In this document: one piece after another, positions 11,973 to 25,789 of the stretch
Layout of the letters: the number at the start of each line of letters is the position of its first letter
Numbering within the stretch: position 1 is the first letter of the stretch
Source of the DNA: Wyeomyia smithii
Taxonomy: Eukaryota; Arthropoda; Insecta; Diptera; Culicidae
Assembly: GCF_029784165.1 (NCBI RefSeq)
Contig: NC_073695.1
Coordinates: 140,542,815-140,606,814, forward strand
Direction of reading: 5' to 3'
DNA length: 64,000 bases
Program-made: the position numbers and the translations under genes
The notes under the pieces: model-generated
Databases searched by the model: none
What the model saw: only the letters and a program-made list of their open reading frames with translations
What the model was told of the DNA's origin: nothing

Positions 11973-12525
11973 TGATTGGCTGTGAATGAGTTGATTTCGT
12001 TTGATGCTCTTGTAAAACGGTTAAAGAAAAGTGTTTCAGGTCCGATGCTTTTGCCATATAATATATTTTACAAAAGGTTCATAAAAATGAAGAGGACAAG
12101 TAATATTGGTTAGTTTTTAAAACTTTTCCGAAATGTTTCAATCCACTAGCGTATTATGAACTTCTTAGGCGATATTTTTGCCGCAGCTTGAATCAATTTT
12201 AAGCGCGCCTAAGAATTTTGCACTTCCATCGAAACTCATAAGAATTGCTATTCGATCAACAGGAGATCTACCGACCGTATTTGATAGAATTCACCGTCTT
12301 AGTGCATTCAGATTACTAGTGCTGAACTGTTTCATAGAAAATAATAGTAATAATAATGATAATACTCTAAATAACATTAAATCCATACAAAAAGTTCTTA
12401 AAATTTTAATAATGTTGCTTCACCAGTCCGATTGTGGCAGTTCACTTCACGCAGTTGCTGCAATTAAGTACGATTAAGGATATAATCACTGAATGACATG
12501 TTTAAAACCTCTAACGAATATGAGA

Positions 12526-12678
12526 GGTCATTTATTTATTACGTAACGTACTTAGAAGAAGGGGATATTCAACGAAGATTTCCATTACGCGAGGCCCCCA
12601 TGCTAAATTGCTTTATTTAGGGGTAGGAGGTGTTCAAAATTGCTATAATTTAGCGTTACGTAATATGTGAATGTCCCT
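12526..12678. mobile_element. Small MITE, 'ATTACGTAA' family, copy 2
   Basis: Inverted relative to the copies at 10003 and 52621. One end reads TTATTACGTAACG and the other GCGTTACGTAATATGTGAAT then GTCCC. The middle keeps the GCATGG and GGCCTC-type blocks seen in the other copies. Confidence 0.6.
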
Positions 12679-12942
12679 AATGATATGATTTTATAATTGA
12701 AGAATATTTCAACGCAAAATATACAACTATTTTAAGAAACTAAGGCAAAAAACTTAAAAAAGAGATAAAAAACAACAGTTCTTATGAGAATCAACTCTTT
12801 TTAAATATAAGCGTTTTGTGGGTCCATTAAATGAACTCTATTCAACTTCAAATTTTTAATGGCTTATTTTTGGAGTAAAAAGGAAACTTTTTCCGCTCGG
12901 CGCTCATCGAAATCGCATGATGTTACAAAAATGGCCACTCTA

Positions 12943-13228
<286 letters not shown>

Positions 13229-13253
13229 TTAAGGCTGTTGTCGGATGAATTAT

Positions 13254-13290
13254 TGAATAAATAAATAAATAAATAAATAAATATATAAAT
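13254..13290. repeat. (AAAT)n microsatellite
   Basis: A run of AAAT units after the TA array, passing into AT-rich DNA. Confidence 0.9.
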
Positions 13291-13339
13291 ATATATGTAC
13301 ATATAATATGAATGTGAAGCTGACAATTAAAAAATGTAC

Positions 13340-13480
13340 TAACTGGGGAAATAGTCATTTGGGAATTTACGAAAAATATAGTCCAGCAGGTGGGACTCGA
13401 ACCCACAACTTCAGATGCGTTTCCGATTACACCACCGCAAGACGTATAAGTCTGCCTTGCTTAATAGCTATTTTGTATCG
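13340..13480 (-). mobile_element. tRNA-derived SINE or tRNA-like fragment
   Basis: On the minus strand there is a box A-like GGTGGTGTAATCGGAAACGC and a perfect box B GGTTCGAGTCCC about 35 bases later, the internal promoter of a tRNA. The acceptor arms do not pair over a full seven base pairs, and an AT-rich body follows. A tRNA-derived SINE is therefore more likely than a working tRNA gene. The ends were not resolved. Confidence 0.6.
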
Positions 13481-13679
13481 CTTGTACACTTTATCGCACG
13501 TCATCATTTACTCAGTAGAGAGTATTGTTTGCTGGCAGGGTTTTGTTTCGTAACTCTCACGTCACAGTGGGGTTTACTGCATCAGTGAGAGATCGAAAAT
13601 CGCCAGTCTGTTGCCGTCTCTACCAACGGCAACATCTTGACGTGTTGGTCCGTCATGAATATTTATCTTTCTTATTTTC

Positions 13680-13895
<216 letters not shown>

Positions 13896-13964
13896 TTATT
13901 ATGATTTCACCATTCAAAATGTTAGAAAATTATAATAAATGAGTGATAGCGATGACTTACCGGA

Positions 13965-15277
13965 AGAGCTTCAGAATTTTCAATTTGCTTGCTTAGTTTC
14001 CCGGTTGTTGATGTTGGTCCAGTGGTGGATGATTTATCCAAAACCCCAAACAAATGTCGAAACGGAAGTTCGTTGAAGTGTAGAAGGCAAACAAACCAAT
14101 GCAATGGCCTTTTTAGCAGCAATTCGACTCTTCGTATAATTCCACCGTGTGTGCCAGTGTTTGTTGGCTCACCGTCAGTGCATATGCCAATCAATGCATC
14201 CAGAGATATGTTTTTATCGTTGAAAAATTCATTCAATTTTGTTGTTTTGTATTCAGCACTTTCCTCTACCAGTCTTGCGTAACCAATCAATCGACAGTTC
14301 GGTTCTCTCAAAACAACAAGGTGAGGTTCTTTTACCATCCTACTATGATACTTACCATCAATTTTTTCTCTCGTATGAGTATCATCTTTTCTGCCGTCGA
14401 ATGAAAACGCTATTAAACTGGAATCATCAAACCTTTTGCACTATTCACTATTCGTCTGCATTTCTCCCTTTCTCTACGAACTTTCGATTTATCCATGATG
14501 AGAGGTTCGCCATGCTGATCTTTCATTTCAAAATCTTTGAAAAGACTGGTTGCCAATGCTGACGCTACTCTATCAGACACACCAAATCTGTCACACATCA
14601 AGGCAAAGTTAAAACAATCGTATCTTTCTGTGTATTGTGAACTTGTGCTTCTATTCATAACATCTTCATCAACCGTCATCGGTACGTCTACGTATGTTGT
14701 ATCATCGGGATCTTCGTATGTTGGCATTGTTGGCATTGATGACGATGTCCCTTGCTCTTCAATTTCCATCATCAAATGCATCAATTGTTAGTCTTCTCTG
14801 TTTATGTTGATCGTGCATAAACTCTTTGAGGCGTTCTGGAACCAAACCGCAGTTACATTGAGCTGCCGTCAAATCGCATTTACATGCTCCAATATAAAAA
14901 ATTTCGTTCAGAGTACCGGTAAACACTAAAAGGTCTCTATTCGTCTTCTTAATTTCGGCTTGGTATTTGTCAACCAATCTATTCAATTTAACAGCAACAT
15001 ATTTTTTTGAAATTATTTCCATACCAAGTTTTTCCCAAATTCCAACCAACTTATCTGTTACGTGATTAGAGAATTGTTTATAAGAAAACTTTTTTTGTTC
15101 TGTTTTTGCACGTTCGCTTAAGTAAAAATAATATCTCAAGATATCCAGATCGGTTGGTAAATTAATATCATTCAAATCAGAAGACACACCAAAAACAGCA
15201 ACATCATGCTTGGGTATATGACTCATTGGGTTTTCGATAGCTGATGATGTTGTTGCTATTTCATCTTGCGGGTTCAT
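13965..15277 (-). pseudogene. DDE-like transposase, 5' exon, left copy
   Basis: The start codon at 15277 opens a frame matching the right copy at 16707-18020. The second catalytic-type Asp is intact here (ICTDGEPTN). A CxxH motif (CLLHFNELPFRH) follows about 40 residues later, as in hAT, P and Kolobok-type transposases. The frame breaks near 14765-14785 (small insertion) and near 14435-14440, so it is dead. The splice donor after CTTCCG (plus strand 13959-13966) matches the right copy, but the 3' exon is absent. The family is not recognised; it is called a transposase from its motifs and TIR context. Confidence 0.65.
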
Positions 15278-15423
15278 TGTAAACTAAAAAAAATATATTT
15301 TGACTTTAACAATTTTCACTTTCACTTTCAGGTTTTTATTTTAGGTGTTGACTCTTTGGCGGACGATGTAGAATGATTTATGTTGACGTTTCTATCCTAT
15401 ACGAAACCTACACTAGTTCTACA

Positions 15424-15840
15424 CAGAGTGAATAGATAGAGTGACGCAGAGAGAAATTCAGTCAAAACAGCAACACGGTTTTTTTATGTATCCACCAAAA
15501 TATTTTTCTGGCAGCCCCTTTTTGCTCAAGTTCCAGTTGACTTCAACGGAGTGTTGTTATTGTCAGAGTGAAAAGATAGTTATTGTATTTAAATTTAAAA
15601 CAAGTTCGTTTGATAAAGTTTGATAGAGATAGATAAAATGAAGTGCGTTTTGTGTAATAACAAAAAACAGTAAGGAATGTGAGTTTTTTTCAGTTCCCGA
15701 AGAATCCGGTTGTGAGGAAACAGTGGATGGATTTTTGTTACCTCCCAGCAGACTATTTCATTGACGAAAACACCCGACTTTGCAGTGTTCGTTTGGTTTT
15801 TCTGGTTTCAGACTCTGCGTCACTCTATTTATTCACTCTG
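15424..15840. mobile_element. P-like MITE (417 bp) with 8-bp target duplication
   Basis: The terminal inverted repeats are about 28 bp and begin CAGAGTGAATA; both ends carry ATAGAGTGACGCAGAG with one mismatch between arms. The element is flanked on both sides by GTTCTACA (15416-15423 and 15841-15848), an exact 8-bp target duplication. It carries a remnant of a THAP-type zinc-finger frame. TIRs of ~30 bp starting CA, an 8-bp duplication and a THAP domain together match the P superfamily (established knowledge). It is an internal-deletion derivative. Confidence 0.82.
15638..15800 (+). pseudogene. THAP-domain remnant of a P-like transposase
   Basis: MKCVLCN starts at 15638 and gives the first Cys pair (C-x2-C). 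After a TAA at 15671 and a frame change, a second frame reads FFQFPKNPVVRKQW, then a Cys-containing stretch ending CSV near 15785. The FPK, W and Cys spacing are those of a THAP DNA-binding domain. The final CxxH histidine is replaced or lost (CSVRL). It would have been the DNA-binding N-terminus of a P-type transposase. Confidence 0.65.
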
Positions 15841-15903
15841 GTTCTACAGTGTGCGTGGGAACAGTGGAAACGGAGCGTCCGTGCGTGGTAGCCGTTGTGG
15901 TAG

Positions 15904-16307
<404 letters not shown>

Positions 16308-16560
16308 TTCTTACTGTTTTTTGTTATTACACAAAACGCACTTCATTTTATCTATCTCTATCAAACTTTATCAAACGAACTTGTTTTAAATTTAAATACA
16401 ATAACTATCTTTTCACTCTGACAATAACAACACTCCGTTGAAGTCAACTGGAACTTGAGCAAAAAGGGGCTGCCAGAAAAATATTTTGGTGGATACATAA
16501 AAAAACCGTGTTGCTGTTTTGACTGAATTTCTCTCTGCGTCACTCTATCTATTCACTCTG
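16308..16560. mobile_element. P-like MITE fragment (right copy)
   Basis: Inverted match to 15424-15674, ending at the same TIR tip (16560), followed by the same 8-base flank. The inner end is cut by the (TA)n array at 16307. The P-like element must therefore have inserted before the larger transposon was duplicated. Confidence 0.85.
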
Positions 16561-16706
16561 TGTAGAACTAGTGTAGATTTCGTATAGGATAGAAACGTCA
16601 ACATAAATCATTCTACATCGTCCACCAAAGAGTCAACACCTAAAATAAAAACCTGAAAGTGAAAGTGAAAATTGTTAAAGTCAAAATATATTTTTTTTAG
16701 TTTACA

Positions 16707-18967
16707 ATGAACCCGCAAGATGAAATAGCAACAACATCATAAGCTATCGAAAACCCAATGAGTCATATACCCAAGCATGATGTTGCTGTTTTTGGTGTGT
16801 CTTCTGATTTGAATGATATTAATTTACCAACCGATCTGGATATCTTGAGATATTATTTTTACTTAAGCGAACGTGCAAAAACAGAACAAAAAAAGTTTTC
16901 TTATTAACAATTCTCTAATCACGTAACAGATAGGTTGGTTGGAATTTGGGAAAAACTTGGTATGGAAATAATTTCAATAAAATATGTTGCTGTTAAATTG
17001 AATAGATTGGTTGACAAATACCAAGCCGAAATTAAGAAGACGAATAGGGACCTTTTAGTGTTTACCGGTACTCTGAACGAAATTTTTTATATTGGAGCAT
17101 GTAAATGCGATTTGACGGCAGCTCAATGTAACTGCGGTTTGGTTCCAGAACGCCTCAAAGAGTTTATGCACGATCAACATAAACAGAGAAGACTAACAAT
17201 TGATGCATTTCTGATGGAAATTGAAGAGCAAGGAACATCGTCATCAATGCCAACAATGCCAACATACGAAGATCCCGATGATACAACATACGTAGACGTA
17301 CCGATGACGGTTGATGAAGATGTTATGAATAGAAGCACAAGTTCACAATACACAGAAAGATACGATTGTTTTAACTTTGCCTTGATGTGTGACAGATTTG
17401 GTGTGTCTGATAGAGTAGCGTCAGCATTGGCAACCAGTCTTTTCGAAGATTTTGAAATGAAAGATCAGCATGGCGAACCTCTCATCATGGATAAATCGAA
17501 AGTTCGTAGAGAAAGGGAGAAATGCAGACGAATAGTGCTCCGCAAAAAGTTTGATGATTCCAGTTTAATAGCGTTTTCATTCGACGGCAGAAAAGATGAT
17601 ACTTATACGAGAGAAAAAATTGATGGTAAGTATCATAGTAGGATGGTAAAAGAACCTCACCTTGTTGTTTTGAGAGAACCGAATTGTCGATTGATTGGTT
17701 ACGCAAGACTGGTAGAGGAAAGTGCTGAATACAAAACAACAAAATTGAATGAATTTTTCAACGATAAAAACATGTCTCTGGATGCATTGATTGGCATATG
17801 CACTAACGGTGAGCCAACAAACACTGGCACACACGGTGGAATTATACGAAGATTCGAATTGCTGCTAAAAAGACCATTGCATTGGTTTGTTTGCCTTCTA
17901 CACTTCAACGAACTTCCGTTTCGACATTTGTTTGGGGTTTTGGATAAATCATCCACCACTGGACCAACATCAACAACCGGGAAACTAAGCAAGCAAATTG
18001 AAAATTCTGAAGCACTACCGGTAAGTCATCGCTATCACTCATTTATTATAATTTTCTAACATTTTGAATGGTGAAATCATAATAAATTTATTTAATTATT
18101 ATATATTTTTAGGTGGTGAGCGACTTTCAGAGAATTGCGTTGGAAAATATGCCTCCTGTTGCAGAACAGCACGAATATTCAATCGATTCGCAGTACTTAT
18201 ACGACATGGCACATGCAATTTCTAATGGCGTGGTTTCTGTGGATCTGGCTAACATAAAACCAGGGAAAATTGTACATTCTCGCTGGCTCACCAAGGCCGC
18301 TAGATTATTACGATTTTATGTGACAATGAAAAAACCACCTAAAAATTTAAGAATTCTGGTTGAATTTATAATTAAGGTTTATGTGCCAATGTATTTTAAT
18401 ATCAAGTATTACAGCTCTGTCGTGTACGGTAGTGTATTATTTTTCAAGTACATTACTTGGGCACAATTTCTGGAGCCAAATTTACGCACTGTTGTCAATC
18501 ATGTAATTAAAAATAATCCATATTTTGCACATTCGGAAAATTTCTTGCTATCAATGTTGTTTGATGATAGGAAAGAGGTGCGCGACTCTGCTATCAAGAA
18601 AATTTTACGATATCGAGACAATGTTGAAGACCCATCGGAACTTAGAGAATATAAAAAACCAGATATAAACTTCCATTGCTTCGATTACACGAAAATGATC
18701 GATTTGACTGATAAAAATAACGTATTTGAACCACCATTCACGCGAATCATTCCGTATGAAACATTGATAGCATATTTAAATGAAGATGATTCACCATTTA
18801 CTGATCCGCATATTTCATTACATATACAAGGAACGGAACAACACGTTCAACTGCTAGCTAGCGTTTCCAAATGAGTAATATCGGAAAATGTAGAGGCTGT
18901 TATTGAGGCGACATTAGAGAGCCGTGCGAAATTGCCCAGTGTTGAAACCAAAAAAGACTTCAAACAA
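16707..18967 (+). pseudogene. DDE-like transposase gene, right copy (two exons)
   Basis: Exon 1 runs from ATG 16707 to 18020 and exon 2 from 18113 to about 18967, with GTAAGT/TTTTTAG splice sites and a 92-bp phase-0 intron. Visible motifs are SFDGR (candidate first Asp), CTNGEPTN where the left copy has CTDGEPTN (the acidic residue is Asn here), and CLLHFNELPFRH, a CxxH motif between the second Asp and the expected Glu. Stops are TAA at 16740, TAA at 16905 and TGA at 18872; the frame after the last one continues to a TAA near 18967. A Cys-rich patch (CKCDLTAAQCNCG) lies near residue 130. It probably encoded the enzyme that moves this element, and is now dead. The superfamily could not be named. 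Confidence 0.7.
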
Positions 18968-19169
18968 TAATTTTTTAGTTTCTTTCCTATGTTTTTATCG
19001 AATAAATTTTTAAAGAGAAAACAAAAATCCAAAAAAAAAAAACATTTTTTTCCTAGAAACTTCATTTGTGCGGAAAAATAATAGCCATTTCACTGATTTT
19101 TGTCTTATAAAGTGCCAAAAATGGTAATTTTTTGATATTTTTGTATGGGAGACCCCCTAGGGGGGTCCC

Positions 19170-19774
<605 letters not shown>

Positions 19775-20183
19775 TGGTGATCGCTCCGATAGAATATAAA
19801 ACAAAAGACGCGCGAGCAAGTGTTGGAATTGTTTGCCTGGTCGAGTGAAGGTTCAAGGTCGCCCGCCTTTGTGCAACTGTTTCGCATCGTGGCTGTTTGC
19901 TGGTGCGTAAGCCGATTTGGCTGCTAAGTGATTTGTGATACAGCAGTGGACGAGAATCTCAACACAAAGGAGGAAAAAGAAGAAGCCAACAGTTGACAGC
20001 GAGTTGTGTCGCTGTGCTGAGTGATCACACACCCGGCTCGCTGCTGGTGGCTGTTTGGAGCTGCTGTATTGGTGCTGCTGGCTGTAACGGCTGCAGCTTC
20101 GACCGTTCGGACAACCAACCCTGCTGAAAGGAGAAGTAAAGAGGTACGTGTTATGTCGGCGCTAGTGCGCTAGATTTAGCGCG

Positions 20184-21538
20184 ATGGATGTAGATCCCTC
20201 GCCTCCCGTGCCACCATCCCCGAACCCCTCCGACCCTGTCCCTCCTGCCAACCCTTCCTCTGTTAATTCTCCAGTCCCCCCTCGCCCCAGGCTTTACCCG
20301 GACGGATCTCAGGGCAGCTTTACTGTTTTCTTTCGGCCAAAAGCAGGACCGAAACCGAAACCGTTAAACATCCTGCAGATTTCGAAAGACCTGACGGAGG
20401 GGTACAAGGCCGTGACCGAAATCTCCAAGGTCAGACCCAACAAGCTCCGTGTCGTGGTCAGCGACCTGGAACAGGCCAACGCCATTGCTCGCTCCGAGTT
20501 TTTCACACGTGAGTATCGCGTTTATATACCCGCACGAGACGTGGAGATCGACGGTGTCATAACCGATTCGAGTCTGTCGGTCGAGTGTATCTTGGCAAGC
20601 GGTTTTGGCTGCTTCAAAAATGCTTTGTGTCACGACGTAAAAGTAAAGATCATAAATTGCAAGCAATTGCGGTCTGTGTCTCTTGTCAACGGCACAAAAG
20701 TGTACACTCCGTCAGACTCGTTTCGTGTTACGTTTGCCGGATCTGCTCTCCCTAGCCACGTCTCGATCGATCGGGTTCGTCTGCCTGTGCGATTGTATGT
20801 ACCCCGTGTTATGAATTGCACCAATTGCAAGAAGCTAGGCCACACAGCCGCCTACTGCTGCAATAAGGCACGAAGTAGCAAGTGTGGAGAAACTCATGCG
20901 GACTATTCTTGCAGTGTAAATGCTGAAAAACGTATTCTTTGCGGGGAAAATCGGTGTACATGCAGCGCAGAGATAAAATCAAGCGGTCACTGAAGGAGCG
21001 TTCAAAGCGATCTTACGCTGAGATGCTGAAGAAGACCGTAACCACTCCTACCATAACATCGAACCCCTTTGATCTGTTGTCCTCTGATGAAACCGATTCT
21101 GACGTTTCACCAGCGGGAACAACTTATGCCAATCCTGGGGCGTCTAGAAAGAGGAAAAATATTTCCTCTCCTAAACTTCCCCGAAAAGGTCCTAAGATTT
21201 CCCAAAGTGAAATGAAAGTTACAAACAAACCAAACAGTGCTGCGGAAAAACCGAAGCAAACTCCTCCTGGGCTTGCAAATTTAAAGTCCCAGAAGGAATT
21301 CCCAGCACTGCCAGGAACATCTAAAACCCCAGTTGTTCCTTTTGCACTCCCAGTTGATGAAACAAACTCTGGATTAGTGAAATTTTCTGACATTGTGGAC
21401 TGGATCTTTGAAACTTTCAATGTACCCGATCCAGTTAAAATTTTTCTTACAGCATTCCTCCCAACAGTTAGATCATTTTTGAAGCAGTTGACTGCCCAAT
21501 GGCTCCTCCTTGCATCGATTGTATCCTTCGATGCCTAA
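20184..21538 (+). pseudogene. LINE copy 1 ORF1 (gag-like, zinc knuckles)
   Basis: The N-terminus is proline-rich. A conserved central part (KPLNILQISKDL, KVRPNKLRVVV) follows, then CCHC-type knuckles CTNCKKLGHTAAYC and a degenerate second and third. The frame changes near 20940-20985, inside the last knuckle. The second part (20939-21538) continues as a Lys/Pro-rich tail. It would bind element RNA. Its stop overlaps the ORF2 start as ATGCCTAA (21531-21538). Confidence 0.85.
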
Positions 21539-22997
21539 TTCATCTGCGTATACGAAGGATTCTATCTCTGTCTTACAGTGGAATTGTAGAAGTATTTTAC
21601 CAAAAATGGATTCATTTAAAGTTTTAATAAATAGAAACAAATGCGATGCATTTTCCCTTTGTGAAACTTGGCTTACTTCAAATATTGATCTCAACTTCCA
21701 TGATTTTAATATTATTCGCCTTGATCGAGACACCCCATATGGAGGAGTGCTTTTAGGGATTAAAAAGTGCTATTCTTTCTATCGTATTAACCTCCCCTCG
21801 ATTCCAGGCATCGAAGGTGTCGCATGTCAAATGACAATACAAGGTAAAGAGCTTTGTATTGTCTCAATATATATTCCTCCCTGAGCACAAGTTGGGCAAC
21901 GGTTGCTCTTTGATTTAATAGAACTTCTTCCCTCGCCACGTTTGATTTTGGGAGACTTCAACTCTCATGGTGTTGCTTGGGGTTCCCCCTACAATGATAA
22001 CCGCTCCTCTTTAAACTATAACCTTTGCGATGACTTCGACATAACTATTTTGAACAACGGTGAAATGACACGTATCCCGAAACCTCCAGCGCGCCCAAGC
22101 GCTTTGGATCTATCCTTATGTTCGACGTCGCTACGGTTGGATTGCACATGGAAGGTAATCCTCGATCCTCACGGTAGCGACCATCTGCCTATACTTATTT
22201 CAATTACTAACGGTTCAACTCGCATGCGACCAATTGACATTCCGTATGACCTCACACGGAATGTCGATTGGAAGTTATACGAGGAAATGATTTCAAAAGC
22301 GGTCGAGTCGATTCAACATCACCCACCACTTGAAGAATACAACCTCCTCGCGGGCTTAATCCTCGACGCCGCGTTGCAAGCCCAAACGAAGAAATATCCC
22401 GGCGTAACGATCAAAGAGCGGCCTCCAACTCCGTGGTGGGACAAAGAGTGCTCCGATGTCTACACGCAAAGATCCGACGCGTTTTTGGCCTTCCAGAAGG
22501 GAGGTATACCCGACGACTATATACGGTATTCGGAGCTTAATGCCAAGCTTAAAAGCCTGGCTAAAGCAAAGAAACGCGGGTATTGGCGTCGGTTCGTGAA
22601 CGAGACGTCGAGAGAGACATCGATGAGCACTCTTTGGAACACAGCCCGAAGAATGCGGAATCGCGTAACGGTCAACGAAAGCGAGGAGTCTTCAAGTCGG
22701 TGGATATTTGATTTTGCCAGGAAAGTATGTCCGGACTCTATTCCTGCGCAAAACATTGTTCGCGATACGTCTCCGGGTCACGACGCGATAGAATCACCTT
22801 TTACGATGGCAGAATTTTCAGTTGGCCTCCTGTCCTGTAACAATAACGCGCCTGGGTTAGATAAAATCAAATTCAACTTGTTGAAGAATCTACCCGGCAA
22901 TGCCAAGAGGCGCTTGTTGAACTTGTTCAATAAGTTCCTGGAGCAAAACATTGTACCGCAGAATTGGAGGCAAGTGAAGGTGATCGCCATCCAAAAA

Positions 22998-23095
22998 CCA
23001 GGGAAACCAGCTTCTGATCACAACTCTTATAGGCCGATTGCAATGCTATCCTGTATCCGGAAATTGATGGAAAAAATGATACTCCGTCGTTTAGA
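22998..23095 (+). repeat. Source of a 98-bp inverted self-copy
   Basis: This RT segment reappears in reverse complement at 23582-23679 with no difference seen. Confidence 0.9.
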
Positions 23096-23581
23096 CCATT
23101 GGGTCGAATCAAATGGTCTACTATCAGATACTCAATTTGGCTTCCGCCGTGCCAAAGGAACGAATGATTGTCTTGCGTTGCTTTCTACAGATATTCAGCT
23201 GGTATATGCTCGCAAAGAACAAATGGCATCTGTGTTTATGGAAATTAAGGGGGCTTTTGATTTCGTTTCTATTGACATTATTTCAGGCAATCTTCACCGA
23301 CAAGGATTTTAACCAATTTTACACAATTTCTTGCATAATTTGTTGTCAGGACAGCATATGCATTTTACGCATGGTGATTTGGCAACATTTCGCATTAGCT
23401 ACATGGGTCTTCCCCAGGGCTCATGATGAAGCCCCCTTTTTTACAATTTTTATGTGAATGACATTGACGCATGTCTGGCAAACTTATGCACGATAAGACA
23501 ACTTGCAGGATGAGGAAAAAAAAAAGACAACTTGCAGACGACAGCGTGGTCTCTGGCCAAAGCTGCCGATTTGCAAGGACC

Positions 23582-23679
23582 TCTAAACGACGGAGTATCA
23601 TTTTTTCCATCAATTTCCGGATACAGGATAGCATTGCAATCGGCCTATAAGAGTTGTGATCAGAAGCTGGTTTCCCTGG
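23582..23679 (-). repeat. 98-bp inverted copy inserted in the same ORF
   Basis: Reverse complement of 22998-23095, lying between TTTGCAAGGACC and ACCATTGCAAGATACC, which are adjacent in the related LINE copy 2. It breaks ORF2. Confidence 0.9.
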
Positions 23680-25293
23680 ACCATTGCAAGATACCTTAGA
23701 CAATTTGTCTGCTTGGGCTTTACAGCTAGGTATCGAATTCTCTCCGGAGAAGAATGAGATAGTAGTTTTTTATAGGAAGCGCGAACCTGCTCAGCTCCAC
23801 TTACAGTTAATGGGTTAAAACAATTTCTCAGGTTTTGGTATATGAATATCTTGGTGTCTGGTTCGATTCGAAAGACACCTGGGGATGTCACGTTCGGTAC
23901 TTGATGAAAAAATTTCAACAGCGAGTAAATTTTCTACGGACAATTACTGAATCATGGTGGGGCGCCCACCCAGGAGACCTCGTAAGGCTTTACCAAAAAA
24001 CGATATTGTCGGTGCTTGAGTATAAGTGTTTCTGCTTCCGCTCCGCTGCAAATACCCATTTAATCAAGCTGTAACGACTGCCGTGTCGTTGTTTGCGTAT
24101 TGCATGCATTAGATCCATACGATGAGTTTGGAAGTTTTAGCGGGCGTTCTCTTATTAAAAGACCGCTTTTGGGATCTGGCTACTCGTATTCTCTTCGATT
24201 GTGAGGTTTTGAACCCCTTGGTAATTAAAAATTTCGATAGGCTAGTTACACAAAACTCTCAGACCCGTTTCATGACTATGTATTTCGATCACATGTCTCA
24301 AAGAATAAATCTTTCCTCATACAACTCCAATCGTGTCAACTTGTTAGATACTTTTGTTTCTTCTGTGTTTTTGATACATCCATGATGGAAGAAACTCGTT
24401 GAATCCCGGTTCACTTACGCGTGCTGCAGATTCCTAGATATTTTTAACAAATACAAAAACATCAACTGCGACAATGCGTTTTATACTGACGGATCACTTC
24501 TCAACTAGTCCACTGGCTTCGGTATCTTCAACAATAATTTTGCCGTCTCCTACAAGTTCGATAATCCTGCTTCTGTTTACGTCGCAGAATTGGCTGCAAT
24601 TCAGTATACCTTAGGGATTTTTGAAAAAATGTCCACGGACCATTACTTCATCTTTACGGACAGTCTCAGTTCTATTGAGGCTCTCCGAGCGATGAAGGAT
24701 GTAAGGCACTCTCCGTATTTCCTGGGGAAAATACGGAAACATCTGAGTGCTTTATCCTTACTGTGGGTCCCTTCTCATTGTTCCATTTCGGGCAATGAGA
24801 AAGCAGACACTTTGGCAAAGGTGGGCGCGACAAACGGTGATATTTACGACAGACCAATTGCCTACAATGAATTTTTGAAATTTTCACGTCAGAGTACACC
24901 ATCAACTGGCAGGCATCGTGGGACAAGGGAGAACTGGGAAGGTGGCTACACAGCATCATACCCAAGATTTCCACCAAACCTTGGCTTCGGGGGTTGGATG
25001 TAGGACGAGATTTAATTCGCGTGATGTCTTGGATTATGTCCAACTACTACAGGTTAGATGCACATCTCCTGCCTATTGGGGTATCAAGACATTGAACACG
25101 GGGTTTGGGTGTGTGCTGAATACCGCGGCGCCAGATCTCTTCTTTTGGATACCGTCAGTGCCCGAGGAATACAGCCTTATGTGCCAGTTCGTGATATCCT
25201 CGCTCAGCGAAACTTGCCATACATGCTACATATTTATAGCTATTTGAAGACCATCAAGGTGCCCATTTAACAGCGAAACGAATCTCGGATAAA

Positions 25294-25775
25294 AAACCTA
25301 AATTAATCCACCTAGCAGTCAGACCCAGCCTTTCTCATTCAAGCATTTATTTGTAAAAATAGATTTACATGAACGCTTCATCCAATAAATGAATATTCAC
25401 TTTAAAGGTTTTGAAATATTGATGTTGTTATCTATACATATGAAAATGCAGTCCGGTCTGTCTGTCTGTTTGCCTGATCCATATAGGCTCAAAAAAAAAA
25501 TTGTAGGTAAGGGTTTTTGGTGCCGATAAAGGTTCCTATGATAGTTTGAGACCCCTCTCTCCTCTGGAAGGGAGGGGTTCCATACAAATAAAACACAAAT
25601 TTCTGCACATCTCGAAAACTAACCAACTTAATGAAGCCAAATTTGGCAGGTGAATGTTTTTAGAGGTAAAAAATATGTGCATATTGGTTTGACACCCCTC
25701 AAGAAAATACAACCAAATTTGGTATTTGAATGTTTTTAGAGGTAACAAATAATGGTTCGACGCCCCTCCCCCATG
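25294..25775 (+). repeat. Composite repeat R, 5' fragment
   Basis: Begins AACCTAAATTAATCCACCTA, then GTCAGACCCAGCCTTTCTC, and passes through GTCCGGTCTGTCTG and GATAGTTTGAGACCCCTC blocks. The same order occurs at 29171, 39395 and 41904, and inverted at 51736. It abuts the 3' tail of LINE copy 1 and the broken end of a LOA-type LINE. Confidence 0.75.
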
Positions 25776-25789
25776 CGTAAAATGCAAGG

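Larger units (their letters stand above)
21531..25270 (+). pseudogene. LINE copy 1 ORF2 (APE endonuclease, RT, RNase H)
   Basis: The endonuclease starts VLQWNCRSILPK, with CETWL, GDFNSHG and SDHLP (Asn, Glu, Asp and His residues of the APE fold). RT follows with NSYRPIAMLS, FGFRRAKGTNDC and MGLPQGS. RNase H has AELAAIQ, FTDSLSS and GNEKADTLAK. It nicks target DNA, primes from it and removes RNA (family knowledge). Breaks include in-frame TGA at 21882, TAA at 23310, stops near 23423 and several later frame changes. A 98-bp inverted fragment of its own RT is inserted at 23582-23679, where the catalytic DD region should be. Confidence 0.85.

Noticed and set aside
12178..12477. 99-codon frame inside the 5.28-kb element
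   Set aside because: No recognised domain, unlike any known transposase, and low-complexity Asn run near its end.
13392..13460. Possible functional tRNA gene
   Set aside because: Boxes A and B are good, but the acceptor stem does not pair and an AT-rich SINE-like body follows.
15679..15891. A host THAP gene
   Set aside because: The THAP remnant lies wholly inside a TIR element with an 8-bp target duplication and is frame-broken.
20309..21420. Minus-strand frames across LINE ORF1
   Set aside because: Shadows of the plus-strand ORF1, which has zinc knuckles and the right context.
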